Source of the DNA: Methylobacter sp.
GTDB taxonomy: Bacteria; Pseudomonadota; Gammaproteobacteria; Methylococcales; Methylomonadaceae
Reading direction: 5' to 3'
Length of the DNA stretch: 57,274 bases
NCBI GenBank assembly: GCA_030653175.1
Contig: JAURZV010000032.1
Coordinates: forward strand, 1 to 57,274
Shown: in pieces, positions 27,994-38,790 of the stretch
Position numbering within the stretch: position 1 is the stretch's first letter
Layout of the letters: the number at the start of each line of letters is the position of its first letter
Translations under genes and position numbers: made by a program
Notes under the pieces: generated by a model
The model's input: only the letters and a program-made list of their open reading frames with translations
Databases searched by the model: none
Told to the model about the DNA's origin: nothing

Positions 27994-29133
27994 ATGACTG
28001 ACACCTCAACCAATCAGGATATACCGCCTGCACTGGAAGCCGTTGAACAGAACGACGGGAAGCTTTGCGTCAAACTGACAGGCAGCTGGAATCTTCGCCG
28101 CCTGGTAACAGCAACCGAACTGAACCGGAAAATCAGCTCGTACGCAGCTAATAAAAACATTCAGTGGGATTTAAGTTCGATTGAGGTGCTCGACAGCGCC
28201 AGCGCTTTGGTTCTCTGGAAAGCCTGGGGGAAAACGATACCGGTTGCGTTGCAGATGAAGCCTGAACATCAGCGTTTATTCGAGCGCTGGCAAACCCAGG
28301 AAATTCCTGAGTCCGAACCGGTCAGTTCCAATTCAAGCCTGATTATTAAATACGGCTATCAACTGTTCGCCAGTTTTTGGGGACAATTGCTGCAACTGGT
28401 GACTTTATTGGGCCAGCTGGTTTTGGATATAGGCTATCTGTTGCTGCATCCGGGCGATATTCCCTGGTCGGAAATTTCCATTACGATTTATGAATCAGGA
28501 GTTCGGGCTTTAGGCATCACGGCGCTGGTAGGCTTTTTGATCGGCATCGTGCTCAGTTATTTGTCGGCGTTGCAATTGAAAATTTTCGGGGCGGAGATTT
28601 ACATCATCGATATTCTGGGCTTGAGCGTCATACGCGAGTTAGGACCTTTGTTGGCGGCTATTCTGGTTGCGGGTCGCTCAGGTTCGGCAATGACGGCGCA
28701 AATCGGCATCATGCGGGTGACGGAGGAACTCGATGCACTCTCTGCGATGGGAATATCCCATTCCTTGCGCCTGATTCTGCCCAAGGTGATGGCGTTGACC
28801 GTCGTCTTGCCTCTGATAGGCGTATGGACCAGCTCGCTGGCGCTGATAGGGGGGATGGTTTCGGCGCAAAATACGCTGGACATCAGTTACCAGCAATTTT
28901 TCCTTAAACTGCCTGATGTGGTGCCGTTGACTAACGTTTTTATCGGTTTGGGGAAAAGCGCGGTTTTCGGCTTGATGATTGCGCTGATTGCCTGTCACTT
29001 TGGTTTTAGGATTAAGCCGAATACCGAAAGTCTGGGCAATGAAACCACTAACTCCGTGGTGGCGGCCATTACCGTGGTGATTATGGTCGATGCGGTATTC
29101 GCCATTCTGTTTATGAATGTGGGGATGCCATGA
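27994..29133 (+). CDS. mlaE: MlaE-like ABC permease with N-terminal STAS domain
   Basis: 379 residues. The first 110 residues form a STAS-like domain (VKLTGSWNLRRLVTATELN, DLSSIEVLDSASALVLW). Then come five or six membrane helices with the MlaE/YrbE signature: GIVLSYLSALQLKIFGAEIY, IRELGPLLAAILVAGRSGSA and the EELDALSAMGI loop. MlaE is the permease of lipid transporters moving phospholipids between membranes. In E. coli the STAS protein MlaB is separate; here it is fused. It overlaps mlaF by four bases. Confidence 0.93.
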   Translation: MTDTSTNQDIPPALEAVEQNDGKLCVKLTGSWNLRRLVTATELNRKISSYAANKNIQWDLSSIEVLDSASALVLWKAWGKTIPVALQMKPEHQRLFERWQTQEIPESEPVSSNSSLIIKYGYQLFASFWGQLLQLVTLLGQLVLDIGYLLLHPGDIPWSEISITIYESGVRALGITALVGFLIGIVLSYLSALQLKIFGAEIYIIDILGLSVIRELGPLLAAILVAGRSGSAMTAQIGIMRVTEELDALSAMGISHSLRLILPKVMALTVVLPLIGVWTSSLALIGGMVSAQNTLDISYQQFFLKLPDVVPLTNVFIGLGKSAVFGLMIALIACHFGFRIKPNTESLGNETTNSVVAAITVVIMVDAVFAILFMNVGMP

Positions 29134-29981
29134 GCGATCCCTACGCAATACGACTGGAGCATGTTTGGACTAGCTTTGGCGATCCCAAAAAGGGTACCGA
29201 CAAGATTGTTCATAAGGATATTAATCTTTGTTTGGAACGTGGCGAGATTTTGGGGTTGGTAGGCGCATCAGGTTGCGGCAAGACGACTTTGCTGCGCGAA
29301 ATCATTGGTCTGCAAACGCCCAGCCAGGGCGAGATTTTCGTGATGGGACAGTCTTTGAAAAATGTTAATTCTGATCACGACCAGCGGCTGCGTAACAATT
29401 GCGGCGTGCTGTTTCAAAAAGGCGCGTTATTTAGCGTTTTAAATGTTTTTGATAATATTGCCTTTCCACTGCGGGAGCTGGGTTTCCATGATGAAGAATT
29501 GATTGCGCGCATCGTGTTTATGAAACTGACAACGGTCGGATTAGCTACCAGTGATGCCTGGTTAAAGCCGGCTGCTTTGTCGGGCGGCATGATCAAGCGG
29601 GTAGCGCTCGCCCGTACCTTGGTTCTGGAACCGGGGCTGTTATTGCTTGACGAGCCGACCTCAGGTCTTGATCCAATTTCCAGCGAGGATTTTGTCACCC
29701 TGTTATCCGAACTGCATAAGGATCTTCATTTTACGGTAGTCATGGTGACCCATGATTTGGACGTATTGAGAGATTTATGTACCAAGGTTGCAGTGCTGGC
29801 GGATAACAAAATGGTTGCTTTTGGAACGCTGGCTGCTGTTTTAGACTGCAAGCATCCTTTTGTTGCTGATTTTTTTCACAATAGACGCGCTGAACGGGTA
29901 TTTCAGTATATCGCCAGGGATGGTGTGTATGCCGCAAGCCCGCCGGGAGCGGGCGCGGTTCAGGAGACTACTCATGGGTAG
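29130..29981 (+). CDS. mlaF: MlaF-like ABC ATPase
   Basis: 283 residues of ABC ATPase. Walker A is GASGCGKTTLLRE (near residue 48), the Q-loop lies in FQKGALFSVLNV, the signature is LSGGMIKRVALAR, and Walker B is LLLDEPTSGLDP followed by the switch His in MVTHDLDV. It powers lipid transport with the MlaE-like permease. The C-terminal 25 residues (YAASPPGAGAVQETTHG) are an unstructured tail. Its stop overlaps the mlaD start. Confidence 0.95.
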   Translation: MSDPYAIRLEHVWTSFGDPKKGTDKIVHKDINLCLERGEILGLVGASGCGKTTLLREIIGLQTPSQGEIFVMGQSLKNVNSDHDQRLRNNCGVLFQKGALFSVLNVFDNIAFPLRELGFHDEELIARIVFMKLTTVGLATSDAWLKPAALSGGMIKRVALARTLVLEPGLLLLDEPTSGLDPISSEDFVTLLSELHKDLHFTVVMVTHDLDVLRDLCTKVAVLADNKMVAFGTLAAVLDCKHPFVADFFHNRRAERVFQYIARDGVYAASPPGAGAVQETTHG

Positions 29982-30888
29982 AGAAAACCATGCACTGATT
30001 ACCGGGCTGTTTTTGATTGCTTTGGTGACGGCATCGACGGCGATTGTTTTCTGGATCGGCACCATGAATAAAGAGCGCAATCTCTACGTTATCTCAACCA
30101 GGAAATCGGTGTCGGGCCTTAATCCTGAATCTACGGTTTTTTACCGGGGCATAGCGGTGGGGAAAGTGCTTAAAATTCAATTCGATCCTTTAGATTCCGG
30201 CACCATTCTTGTTCCGGTTGAGATCGATAAGAACATCGTGCTGAGTAAAGGGGTTTACGCAACCTTGCGCTTAAAAGGCGTAACCGGCTTAACCCAGATT
30301 CAGCTGGAAGATTCCGGTACTATCTCCGAAGAATTGTTGCCGGGGGATAATCCCATGTCTCGTATTCCTCTGGTGCCATCAATAACTGACAAACTGATGG
30401 ATACAGGAGAAGAACTTTTGCATAAAGCCGATCATTTAATGCAACGGCTTAGTTCGTTATTAAATGATGAAAATGAAAAGAATATCGGCGGCATTTTAAG
30501 CAACCTGAAAACATTAACCGACAAACTTTCCGAGTTGCAAAAAAGCGTTGATAAGGCGCTCGCCGGTATCCCTGCGTTGACTACGGACGCCCGAAAAACC
30601 CTGACAAATATTGATGCGCTGACTAACGAGTTACAGAGCTTAACCAGGGAAGTGCAAAATCTCAGCTTGAAAGCGGGTGGACTTGTCGATAGCGGAAAAA
30701 ACACCGGCGATGTTTTGGCGAAGACGACGTTACCGAAAGTTAACAAGCTGCTGACTGAGTTACAGTCGACAACGCAACAGGTAAAAAGAGTCGCCACGAT
30801 GCTGGAAAACAATCCGCAGGAATTGCTACTGGGGCCAACTCAACAAGATGTAGGACCGGGTGAGCCCGGCTATAAGGAACAGCAATGA
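29974..30888 (+). CDS. mlaD: MlaD-like MCE domain protein
   Basis: 304 residues. I start it at ATG 29974, with AGGAG upstream, rather than at a far-upstream in-frame ATG inside mlaF. One N-terminal membrane helix (ALITGLFLIALVTASTAIVF) is followed by the MCE domain (ISTRKSVSGLNPESTVFYRG, GKVLKIQFDP, LKGVTGLTQIQLED). A long C-terminal helical region (residues 150-270) follows. MCE proteins form hexameric rings that ferry lipids across the periplasm. The helical tail could form a tunnel or needle, as in longer MCE proteins. Confidence 0.93.
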   Translation: MGRENHALITGLFLIALVTASTAIVFWIGTMNKERNLYVISTRKSVSGLNPESTVFYRGIAVGKVLKIQFDPLDSGTILVPVEIDKNIVLSKGVYATLRLKGVTGLTQIQLEDSGTISEELLPGDNPMSRIPLVPSITDKLMDTGEELLHKADHLMQRLSSLLNDENEKNIGGILSNLKTLTDKLSELQKSVDKALAGIPALTTDARKTLTNIDALTNELQSLTREVQNLSLKAGGLVDSGKNTGDVLAKTTLPKVNKLLTELQSTTQQVKRVATMLENNPQELLLGPTQQDVGPGEPGYKEQQ

Positions 30889-31433
30889 GATACTTATTAA
30901 TCGGCTGGTTAGTTTTTTTAAACGCAGGTTGCAGCGTTACTGCCAAACAGCCGCCGGTGTTGCATGATTTTGGCGTATCTGCGCCAACAGTGACTCATCA
31001 GGGCAAAGCATCGGTTAGCGTCAATGCGCCGACCTGGCTTTGGGATAACCGTATCCGCTATCGATTGCTTTATTCCTCACCCTCTCAAGTCAGGTTCTAC
31101 GGTTTGGATCGCTGGATTGCCTCACCGCCCGAGATGTTTGAGCAGTTGTTGAATTTCAGCGGCAAGGCTCGAGATTACGCATTGATAATCCGGCTGCAGG
31201 ATTTTGAACAGCAATTTGATGCGCCTGACCGAGCTCGTGTGGTGTTGCGTTTCTCTGTAGAAGCTTATTCTGATAATAATAAACAGAAGATCGGTACGCA
31301 GGAATTTTATCTACAACAGCCCACTAAAACGCCGGATGCGGCTGGCGCAATAATTGGTTTTATTGATTTAGCGCACAAGGCTACTGAAAGAATCCAGGAT
31401 TGGGTCGCGGGATTATCGGATCACCAAGAGTAG
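30885..31433 (+). CDS. ABC-type transport auxiliary lipoprotein (PqiC-like)
   Basis: 182 residues with a lipoprotein signal (YLLIGWLVFLNAGCS, lipobox Cys16). The mature domain has the pattern of the ABC_trans_aux/PqiC family: VSVNAPTWLWDNRIRYRLLY, YGLDRWIASPPEMFEQLL and a final helix (GAIIGFIDLAHKATERIQDW). Such lipoproteins sit at the outer membrane and pair with MCE transporters. The operon lacks MlaC and MlaA, so this gene may supply the outer-membrane end. It overlaps mlaD by four bases. Confidence 0.85.
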   Translation: MRYLLIGWLVFLNAGCSVTAKQPPVLHDFGVSAPTVTHQGKASVSVNAPTWLWDNRIRYRLLYSSPSQVRFYGLDRWIASPPEMFEQLLNFSGKARDYALIIRLQDFEQQFDAPDRARVVLRFSVEAYSDNNKQKIGTQEFYLQQPTKTPDAAGAIIGFIDLAHKATERIQDWVAGLSDHQE

Positions 31434-31740
31434 GCGCTTTACAACTTGTATGGACAGATATTTGCTCCTCGGTAACTGCTCCTGCGTTGCTCCACTACAG
31501 GCCATCCATGCGTTATGCAATATCTGCATTGCCTACACGGATGTAAGTAAGGGGCGTGAGCAGGAGCGGAAGCTTTCACCGCATCCATGTGGATCATGCA
31601 GGAGGTAGCAATGCAGGAGCGGCGTAGCGGTGTGCCAAGGCGAAGCTTCCGTTTTCGTCCCTTACCTACATCCATATAGTAGTATAGGCAAAAAAAACCT
31701 CCCAGTGCCAAAGGCAAAGGGAGGAAAGGTGTACAGACAC
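31434..31740. repeat. Dispersed repeat with minus-strand terminator-like hairpin
   Basis: Imperfect inverted repeats (ACGGATGTAAGTAAGGGGCG near 31538, and CGTCCCTTACCTACATCCAT near 31656) enclose GC-rich hairpin-forming sequence. At 31691-31724 a hairpin CCTCCC/GGGAGG is followed on the minus strand by a run of Ts, like a Rho-independent terminator. The minus-strand ORF here (31439-31717) has a repeat-like, implausible composition and is rejected as a gene. Confidence 0.6.
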
Positions 31741-32352
31741 TGGATAGTTCTGAACTTTCACACTACGAGGAGGTATATGAAACTATTGGAGATAAGCTAT
31801 TAAGCTTTGATCTCATGGCATAATGCTAAAAAATAGCAAGACTTGCAAAAACGGTCGAAATAAAATACGTAAGAAATAAGCGCCTATATTCCTGAGGATA
31901 TCTCTATAAATCAGTCGTGGTAGTTTATTTTCCAATGCCTAAAGATTATACGTATGTAACCGTATGCTCACAATACGACTGTAAATTAATAGATTGTTTC
32001 TACTTTGTTGATAGTTACTGAGGAACGTATCTGAACCTAAAAAAATAAGCGCTTGCAGGATCAAAAGTTCAATTTCCTCGCTCAATAAGTCTTATTACCT
32101 ATTGAATGAACCCGTTATTGAGTTGAACGCCTTACATTATCAAAGCTTTAGGTATTGTGTAACATTAGGTAATTCTACTAATTGTATAAATAATTAGCCT
32201 CACCTATCCTGTAATTGCTTTAAACACACAACTGAATTTTTAGGTTGAACTGGTTTGGCATGGAATTGACAAGAGGTTTGGGCTTCCATGCTTTTGTCGT
32301 TTGGTTTCTTTTTTAGAAAGATTATCACCTACACTTTAATGAGGAAAAAATC
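31741..32352. other. Long AT-rich leader region before the SmbP-like gene
   Basis: About 600 bases without a substantial ORF. A very strong ribosome-binding site (GAGGAGGT) precedes an eight-codon frame at 31777-31803. The rest is AT-rich with no clear hairpins or repeats. It probably holds the smbP promoter, but I cannot place -35 and -10 boxes with confidence. Confidence 0.5.
31777..31803 (+). CDS. Possible leader peptide MKLLEISY
   Basis: An ATG 4 bases after a near-perfect Shine-Dalgarno (GAGGAGGTAT) opens eight codons and stops at TAA. Such a strong site for so short a frame suggests a regulatory leader or the remains of a lost gene. No downstream gene within 500 bases explains it. Confidence 0.25.
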   Translation: MKLLEISY

Positions 32353-32700
32353 ATGAAAAAATCAATATTTGCATTTGCAGGTTTATTGTTATTACTAGGT
32401 ACATTTCTAAGCACTGCGGTTTTCGCCGAAGAACATGCAATGGCGGCGCTGGAACACGCCAATGCGGCGGTGGCTGAGGGTAAAGCCGGTAAATCTGAAG
32501 CTTTGGTCGAGCACGCAAAGTTAGCAATGGAGCATGCGCTGGCTGGCGCCATAGTAGCCAAGAGCATACCGAAAGGTCATTTAGAAGCTGCCGCTAAGGA
32601 ACTGCAAGAAGCCATCGATCACGGTAATTTGGATCATGCTGACGTGGCCACCAAACATGCTGAAGCCGCTGTAGAGCACATTAAAGCAGGCAACAAATAG
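32353..32700 (+). CDS. smbP: SmbP-like small metal-binding periplasmic protein
   Basis: 115 residues. A Sec signal (KKSIFAFAGLLLLLGTFLST, cut near VFAE) leads to a mature helical protein of about 90 residues. It is rich in regularly spaced His in EHAxxA-type repeats (EEHAMAALEHANAAV, VEHAKLAMEHALAG, LDHADVATKHAEAAVEHIKA). This matches SmbP, a copper-binding periplasmic protein first described from Nitrosomonas. It probably binds Cu or other metals. A strong terminator follows 20 bases after the stop, so it is a single-gene unit. Confidence 0.85.
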   Translation: MKKSIFAFAGLLLLLGTFLSTAVFAEEHAMAALEHANAAVAEGKAGKSEALVEHAKLAMEHALAGAIVAKSIPKGHLEAAAKELQEAIDHGNLDHADVATKHAEAAVEHIKAGNK

Positions 32701-32714
32701 TTTCAATGTTTTAA

Positions 32715-32746
32715 CGAAAAGGGCGGAGTAATCCGCCCTTTTTTTG
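32715..32746 (+). terminator. Rho-independent terminator after smbP
   Basis: The stem GGGCGGA / TCCGCCC (32721-32738) with a four-base loop is followed by eight Ts. An A-run precedes it, so it could also work in reverse. Its design is nearly the same as that of the terminator after recJ. Confidence 0.92.
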
Positions 32747-32946
32747 TTCAGTATTTTGCCGTTTCTTAAATAGTCACATTGCTGGAAATACAGCCAATTA
32801 ATCCGCAACTTATTTTTATAGTTAAGCTTCCTCATAAAACGCTTTAATATCCGATAGTTGTTACGCTTAAAGACTGTAAGGCTGTCTAAAAACCGGATTA
32901 AACGGTATAATTGTCAGCAACATTCATCCCGTTAATTGAGCATACA

Positions 32947-34203
32947 GTGGATATTAAAGAATACATGAAAACGCTTGGTCAGCAGGCCAGGAAAGCGGGG
33001 CGGGAAATTAGCCGTACCGAGTCGGGCAAAAAAAACCTGGCTCTGCTGAAAATCGCCGAAGCCATTGAAACCAGTCATGAGTTGTTGATTGCGGAAAACC
33101 GAAAGGATTTGGATGCCGGAAGGAAAAATGACCTGGATGCAGCCTTGCTGGACAGGCTGGAATTAAAGTCATCCGGCATTCAGGCAATGGTTGAAGGTTT
33201 AAAACAGGTAGCCGCGTTACCCGATCCGGTCGGTGAAATCAGCGAATTAAGCTACCGGCCCAGCGGCATACAGGTCGGTCAAATGCGCGTGCCTTTGGGC
33301 GTAATCGGCATTATTTACGAATCCCGCCCCAATGTAACCGTCGATGCGGCGGCCTTATGTCTTAAATCCGGTAACGCCTGCATTTTAAGAGGCGGCTCGG
33401 AAGCCATCCATTCCAATCAGGCGATTGCAGCGTGTATTTCTCAAGGGTTGGAAGCCGCAGGTTTGCCGGTGGAAGCCGTGCAAATCGTGGCGACGGCGGA
33501 CCGCGCGGCTGTAGGCGAATTAATCACGATGGATCAATACGTCGATGTGATCGTACCGCGCGGCGGCAAAGGCTTGATCGAGCGTATTTCCAAAGACGCA
33601 ACGATTCCTGTGATCAAGCATCTGGACGGCATTTGCCATGTTTATATCGATGACAAGGCCGATATAGACAAGGCGATCAGGATTGCCGTCAACGCCAAAA
33701 CCCATCGCTACGGCGTTTGCAATGCGATGGAAACCTTGCTGGTTGCCGAAAGTATTGCCGCAAAAGTATTGCCGTTGCTGGCTGAAAAATACAGCGAAAA
33801 AGGCGTTGAATTACGCGGCTGCCTTAAAACCTGTTCCCTGATTCCAAACTGCATCAGAGCGACAGAGGAAGATTGGAACACCGAATATCTGGCGCCGATT
33901 TTATCGATCAGGATAGTTGACGGCATCGATCAAGCGATGGAGCACATCAATCAACACAGCTCAGGGCATACCGAAGCCATAGTGACCGAAGATTACACTC
34001 TAGCCCGCCGCTTTTTGCGGGAAGTCGATTCCAGCTCGGTGATGGTGAATGCCTCGACCCGCTTTGCCGACGGCTTTGAATACGGGCTGGGCGCTGAAAT
34101 CGGCATCAGCACCGACAAGCTGCATGCCCGTGGTCCGGTGGGTTTAAAGGGGCTGACCTCGTTGAAATACATCGTTCTGGGTGACGGCCATATCCGGCAA
34201 TAA
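32947..34203 (+). CDS. proA: Gamma-glutamyl phosphate reductase
   Basis: 418 residues from the GTG at 32947 (a TTG at 32911 would add 12 residues that align poorly with the family). It reduces glutamyl-5-phosphate to the semialdehyde in proline synthesis. Landmarks: [20 protein letters not shown], the NAD(P) segment [27 protein letters not shown] and the catalytic Cys in [14 protein letters not shown]. It ends directly at the nadD start, so proA-nadD-rsfS form one operon. Confidence 0.95.
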   Translation: MDIKEYMKTLGQQARKAGREISRTESGKKNLALLKIAEAIETSHELLIAENRKDLDAGRKNDLDAALLDRLELKSSGIQAMVEGLKQVAALPDPVGEISELSYRPSGIQVGQMRVPLGVIGIIYESRPNVTVDAAALCLKSGNACILRGGSEAIHSNQAIAACISQGLEAAGLPVEAVQIVATADRAAVGELITMDQYVDVIVPRGGKGLIERISKDATIPVIKHLDGICHVYIDDKADIDKAIRIAVNAKTHRYGVCNAMETLLVAESIAAKVLPLLAEKYSEKGVELRGCLKTCSLIPNCIRATEEDWNTEYLAPILSIRIVDGIDQAMEHINQHSSGHTEAIVTEDYTLARRFLREVDSSSVMVNASTRFADGFEYGLGAEIGISTDKLHARGPVGLKGLTSLKYIVLGDGHIRQ

Positions 34204-34836
34204 ATGATCGGTATCTTCGGCGGCACTTTCGACCCGGTTCACTATGGGCATTTACGTTCGGCGCTTGAAGTTAAGGACATCTTCGGACTGGATGAAGTCC
34301 GGTTGATCCCTTGCGCTAATCCACCGCATCGCGAACAGCCCGCCGTAACAGCAGAGATGCGCTTGCAGATGTTGGAGCTGGCGATAAAAAACCAGCCGGG
34401 GTTAAAGATCGATACCAGGGAGCTGGACAGATACGATTTGCGTCAAGCGCCGTCGTATATGGTCGACACATTGGAGTCTTTAAGGCAGGAGTTTCCAACC
34501 GAACCTTTATTGTTGTTTATCGGCACTGACGCGTTCAAACATTTAACCGGCTGGCATCAATGGCGGCGGTTATTCGACTATGCGCATATTGTGGTGATGA
34601 CCCGGCCGGGCTTTGAAACACAGCAACTCGATGACTTTTTTAAAGCCAGATTGGCTGGAGTAAAGGAATTGGCGCAAGCTATTGCAGGAAAATTATGTTT
34701 CCAGCAAGTCACCCAACTGGATATTTCGGCAACGGCTATCAGGGACATGATTGCAGATAAACAAAATCCGGGTTTTTTATTACCCGATGCTGTCATAGAA
34801 TACATCAAGCAACACAAGCTTTACGAGACACATTGA
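34204..34836 (+). CDS. nadD: Nicotinate-nucleotide adenylyltransferase
   Basis: 210 residues. The nucleotidyltransferase motif GIFGGTFDPVHYGHLR (with the HxGH set) begins at residue 3, and the C-terminal ISATAIRDMI motif is present. PCANPPHRE and IGTDAFKHLTGWHQW are also conserved. It joins nicotinate mononucleotide and ATP to make deamido-NAD. The ATG follows the proA stop with no gap. Length fits the family. Confidence 0.96.
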   Translation: MIGIFGGTFDPVHYGHLRSALEVKDIFGLDEVRLIPCANPPHREQPAVTAEMRLQMLELAIKNQPGLKIDTRELDRYDLRQAPSYMVDTLESLRQEFPTEPLLLFIGTDAFKHLTGWHQWRRLFDYAHIVVMTRPGFETQQLDDFFKARLAGVKELAQAIAGKLCFQQVTQLDISATAIRDMIADKQNPGFLLPDAVIEYIKQHKLYETH

Positions 34837-34862
34837 TCTCATTATTTACACTAGGAATTTGA

Positions 34863-35216
34863 ATGCAAGCAGAACAAATATTGAAAATTGTCCAGGATGT
34901 TTTGGATGAACGCAAAGGGCAAAACATAACGACGCTCGATGTTCGGGGCAAAACCAGTTTCACTGATTATATGGTGGTAGTCACCGGTACTTCGGATCGT
35001 CACCTGAAATCTTTATGTGAGTACGTATCGGAAAAGCTAAAAGAAAACGGCGTTAAACCTTTAGGCATGGAAGGTGATTTGGGTTCGGACTGGGTGTTGC
35101 TGGATTTGGGCGATGTGATTGTTCATGCGATGAACGCTCAGGCGCGTGGGTTTTATCAGCTTGAGAAACTGTGGTCGGTTGATCGTCCGAAAGAAAGCGA
35201 GCAGGAAGCGGGTTAA
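34863..35216 (+). CDS. rsfS: Ribosomal silencing factor RsfS
   Basis: 117 residues with the RsfS/YbeB pattern: DVRGKTSFTDYMVVVTGTSD, RHLKSLCEYVSEKLK, and EGDLGSDWVLLDLGDVIVHAM. RsfS binds ribosomal protein L14 (uL14) and blocks subunit joining under starvation. It follows nadD by 26 bases, as in many gammaproteobacteria. The usual next gene, rlmH, is absent; a repeat-filled gap follows instead. Confidence 0.96.
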   Translation: MQAEQILKIVQDVLDERKGQNITTLDVRGKTSFTDYMVVVTGTSDRHLKSLCEYVSEKLKENGVKPLGMEGDLGSDWVLLDLGDVIVHAMNAQARGFYQLEKLWSVDRPKESEQEAG

Positions 35217-35441
35217 TAGCTGTAGGGCGGTTTCGCGTAGCAAACCGCCAATCACACACAATATCAAAGATAATCAGACAAAAATCGCCGCTTGGAAAAG
35301 CCCGAATAGGGGGCGGATTCAAGGCTCCGTTCGTGGCGGATTGCCTAAGGGCGAATCCGCCTTACAGCGTTTTTTGGGCTTCTGAGCATGTCGAAGAGCA
35401 GGTTTTGCAAGTACCTCCGTTCAAATAGTGTTAAATAGCTT
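35217..35441. repeat. Palindromic repeats after rsfS
   Basis: TGTAGGGCGGTTTCGCG near 35220 pairs loosely with GAATCCGCCTTACAGCG near 35355. A tighter hairpin GGCGGATT...AATCCGCC lies at about 35335-35362. A CTGAGCATGTCGAAGAGC piece near 35381 belongs to another common repeat. No gene is present. The hairpins may end the proA-nadD-rsfS transcript. Confidence 0.65.
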
Positions 35442-36814
<1,373 letters not shown>

Positions 36815-36832
36815 GATATTGTCTCCAAAAAG

Positions 36833-38665
36833 TTAGTTGTTATAGTGGATTGAAACAAAGAAATTCCGGTCTGCGGTATTGTAGGTATTGATTGTTTGAT
36901 ACTGTTTGTCCAGCAGGTTGTTCAGCTTTGCGCTCAACGTCCAGTTTTTACTTAAATGATAAGCCGAGCGCAAATCAACGGTGACGTAACCGGCAACCTT
37001 GGTTTTGTTCAGCGTATCGTCAAAACGGTCGGCTTGAGCCAGCACATTAGCGCCCAGATCAAACTGTCCGAATGAGCGTGATAAATCATAGGATAAGGTT
37101 TTTTCCGCACGGCGCGGCAGTCGCAAATTCGACTCCCGGTTTTTAGGGCTTAACAGGTTCATGTTCAACTTGCTGTTCCAGCCCATCAACTGTGTGCCGA
37201 TTTCAGCTTCGATACCGTCAATTTGCGCTTTGCCGACGTTTTCCGCGCTGGATTGAAAGGTTATCGGGTTTGTGACCGCCACAATCAAATTGTCGATATT
37301 GGTATGGTAAGCGCGAAGTTCCCATTGCAGCCAATCATGGTCACCGGCCAGTCCCGCTTCGAAAGAGGTTGATTGTTCGGCTTTCAGCGAGGGATTACCG
37401 AATCCCGGAAAATAAAGCTGGTTAAATGTCGGCGCTTTAAACGCATTGCCAAAACCGGCAAACGGGCTGATGCCGTAGTCCCCGTTATAACGCCAGCCGA
37501 AATTGCCGGTCGCCTGATCGCCGAAGGCCTCGTTTTTATCTCCGCGTACCGACGCGTTGATAAAGTGGTCATCCAGAATGCGGCTGTGTAATTCGGTGAA
37601 AATGCCTGCATCATAGCGAGAGCGCTCAGCGAATGTTTTTGAGCTGTCCACTTCATCCAGGCGGTAGTCGGAGCCGATAACCAACTGGTGATCGTCAGAC
37701 AAGGCAAGCTCATTCAACCAACTGGCGTTCCAGCGGGTACTGTTAAACTTGCTGGAGAAAGAACCATCAGGCGCAAAATTATCGCTATCATCGCGGCTTT
37801 GCCCCAAGCGCAGTATTGAGCGCCAGTTTTCAACAATGCTCACACTGGCTGTAGTGCCTACAACCTGGTTGACAAATTCCGTTTTATTTTGGAAGTTACC
37901 GTCAAACTCGGTTTTCCCCTCAGCCCGCATAAAAGATGCCTCAACTTCTGCATTGTTGTCAAAACGGTGACCTAATCGGGCATTCAGTGCCGTGTTCAGG
38001 TAACCGTCCTTGTCAGGCTGATTAACGCCGAACGGCCCCGTGGTTGGCTGCCGGGCATTAAAACCCTGAGAACCGAACTGCGACGAACCCAAGGTATACC
38101 AGCTGTTTTTCCATTTACCGCTGACCGTACCGGAAGCGCGGTAAGTATCATAGGTACCGCCGCCGGCATCCAGGGTGACGCTGGGCTTATCCTCCCGCCC
38201 GCCTTTGCGGGTAAAAATCTGGATAACCCCGCCTATCGCTTCAGAGCCGTAAAGGCTTGATTGAGGGCCGCGAATAATTTCCACCCGCTCAACCTGATCG
38301 ATAGGAATAAATTCAAAAGGTGTCGTACCCATGGTAACAGAGCCGACTTTAATGCCGTCAATCAACACCAGTACGTGATCGGCATTAGTGCCGCGCATGA
38401 ACACACTGGTGGTTTTTCCGTAGCCGCCATTTTGGGTGATGTCGATGCCGGTCGTGCCGCTTAACAGTTCCGGTAAAGTTTTAGCTTGCAGGCGTTCAAT
38501 ATCCTTTCGGGTATAGACTGTAGCCGCAGCCGCCAGCTGATTTTTAGCCGTCTCTGTTCGGGTTGCCGTAACAACCAGATCGGGAAGATTTTTCGGAGTT
38601 TCCTGCGCATGTAAATGGGTATTAAAACCCGTGAGTAATAATGAGCCGAAGATGAATTTTTGCAT
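36833..38665 (-). CDS. btuB: TonB-dependent cobalamin receptor
   Basis: 610 residues from ATG 38665, which has GGAGGA five bases upstream; a longer frame to 38710 adds a non-conserved stretch. A signal peptide (MQKFIFGSLLLTGFNTHLHA) and a TonB box-like LVVTATRTE come first. The plug domain follows (RKDIERLQAKTLPELLSGTT, VFMRGTNADHVLVLIDGIKV, ERVEIIRGPQSSLYGSEAIGG). The rest is a 22-strand-type barrel ending in Asn (VSIHYNN). It imports vitamin B12 across the outer membrane with TonB energy. The upstream cobalamin riboswitch supports the substrate. Confidence 0.95.
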   Translation of the reverse strand: MQKFIFGSLLLTGFNTHLHAQETPKNLPDLVVTATRTETAKNQLAAAATVYTRKDIERLQAKTLPELLSGTTGIDITQNGGYGKTTSVFMRGTNADHVLVLIDGIKVGSVTMGTTPFEFIPIDQVERVEIIRGPQSSLYGSEAIGGVIQIFTRKGGREDKPSVTLDAGGGTYDTYRASGTVSGKWKNSWYTLGSSQFGSQGFNARQPTTGPFGVNQPDKDGYLNTALNARLGHRFDNNAEVEASFMRAEGKTEFDGNFQNKTEFVNQVVGTTASVSIVENWRSILRLGQSRDDSDNFAPDGSFSSKFNSTRWNASWLNELALSDDHQLVIGSDYRLDEVDSSKTFAERSRYDAGIFTELHSRILDDHFINASVRGDKNEAFGDQATGNFGWRYNGDYGISPFAGFGNAFKAPTFNQLYFPGFGNPSLKAEQSTSFEAGLAGDHDWLQWELRAYHTNIDNLIVAVTNPITFQSSAENVGKAQIDGIEAEIGTQLMGWNSKLNMNLLSPKNRESNLRLPRRAEKTLSYDLSRSFGQFDLGANVLAQADRFDDTLNKTKVAGYVTVDLRSAYHLSKNWTLSAKLNNLLDKQYQTINTYNTADRNFFVSIHYNN

Positions 38666-38790
38666 GTGTGTCCTCCGCGCCGCCCGCGCATGGAAAGTTG
38701 TTTTACACAACAGAGGACAAAAGAAAACGAGAGATGACGCGGAGCTGCATTGTCATTTTCGCTGACAGCCCTCCGCTGTACCGAATTAAA

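Noticed and set aside
31439-31717. 92-residue minus-strand ORF rich in Arg and Cys
   Set aside because: It lies wholly inside a dispersed inverted repeat, has no ribosome-binding site and an implausible composition.
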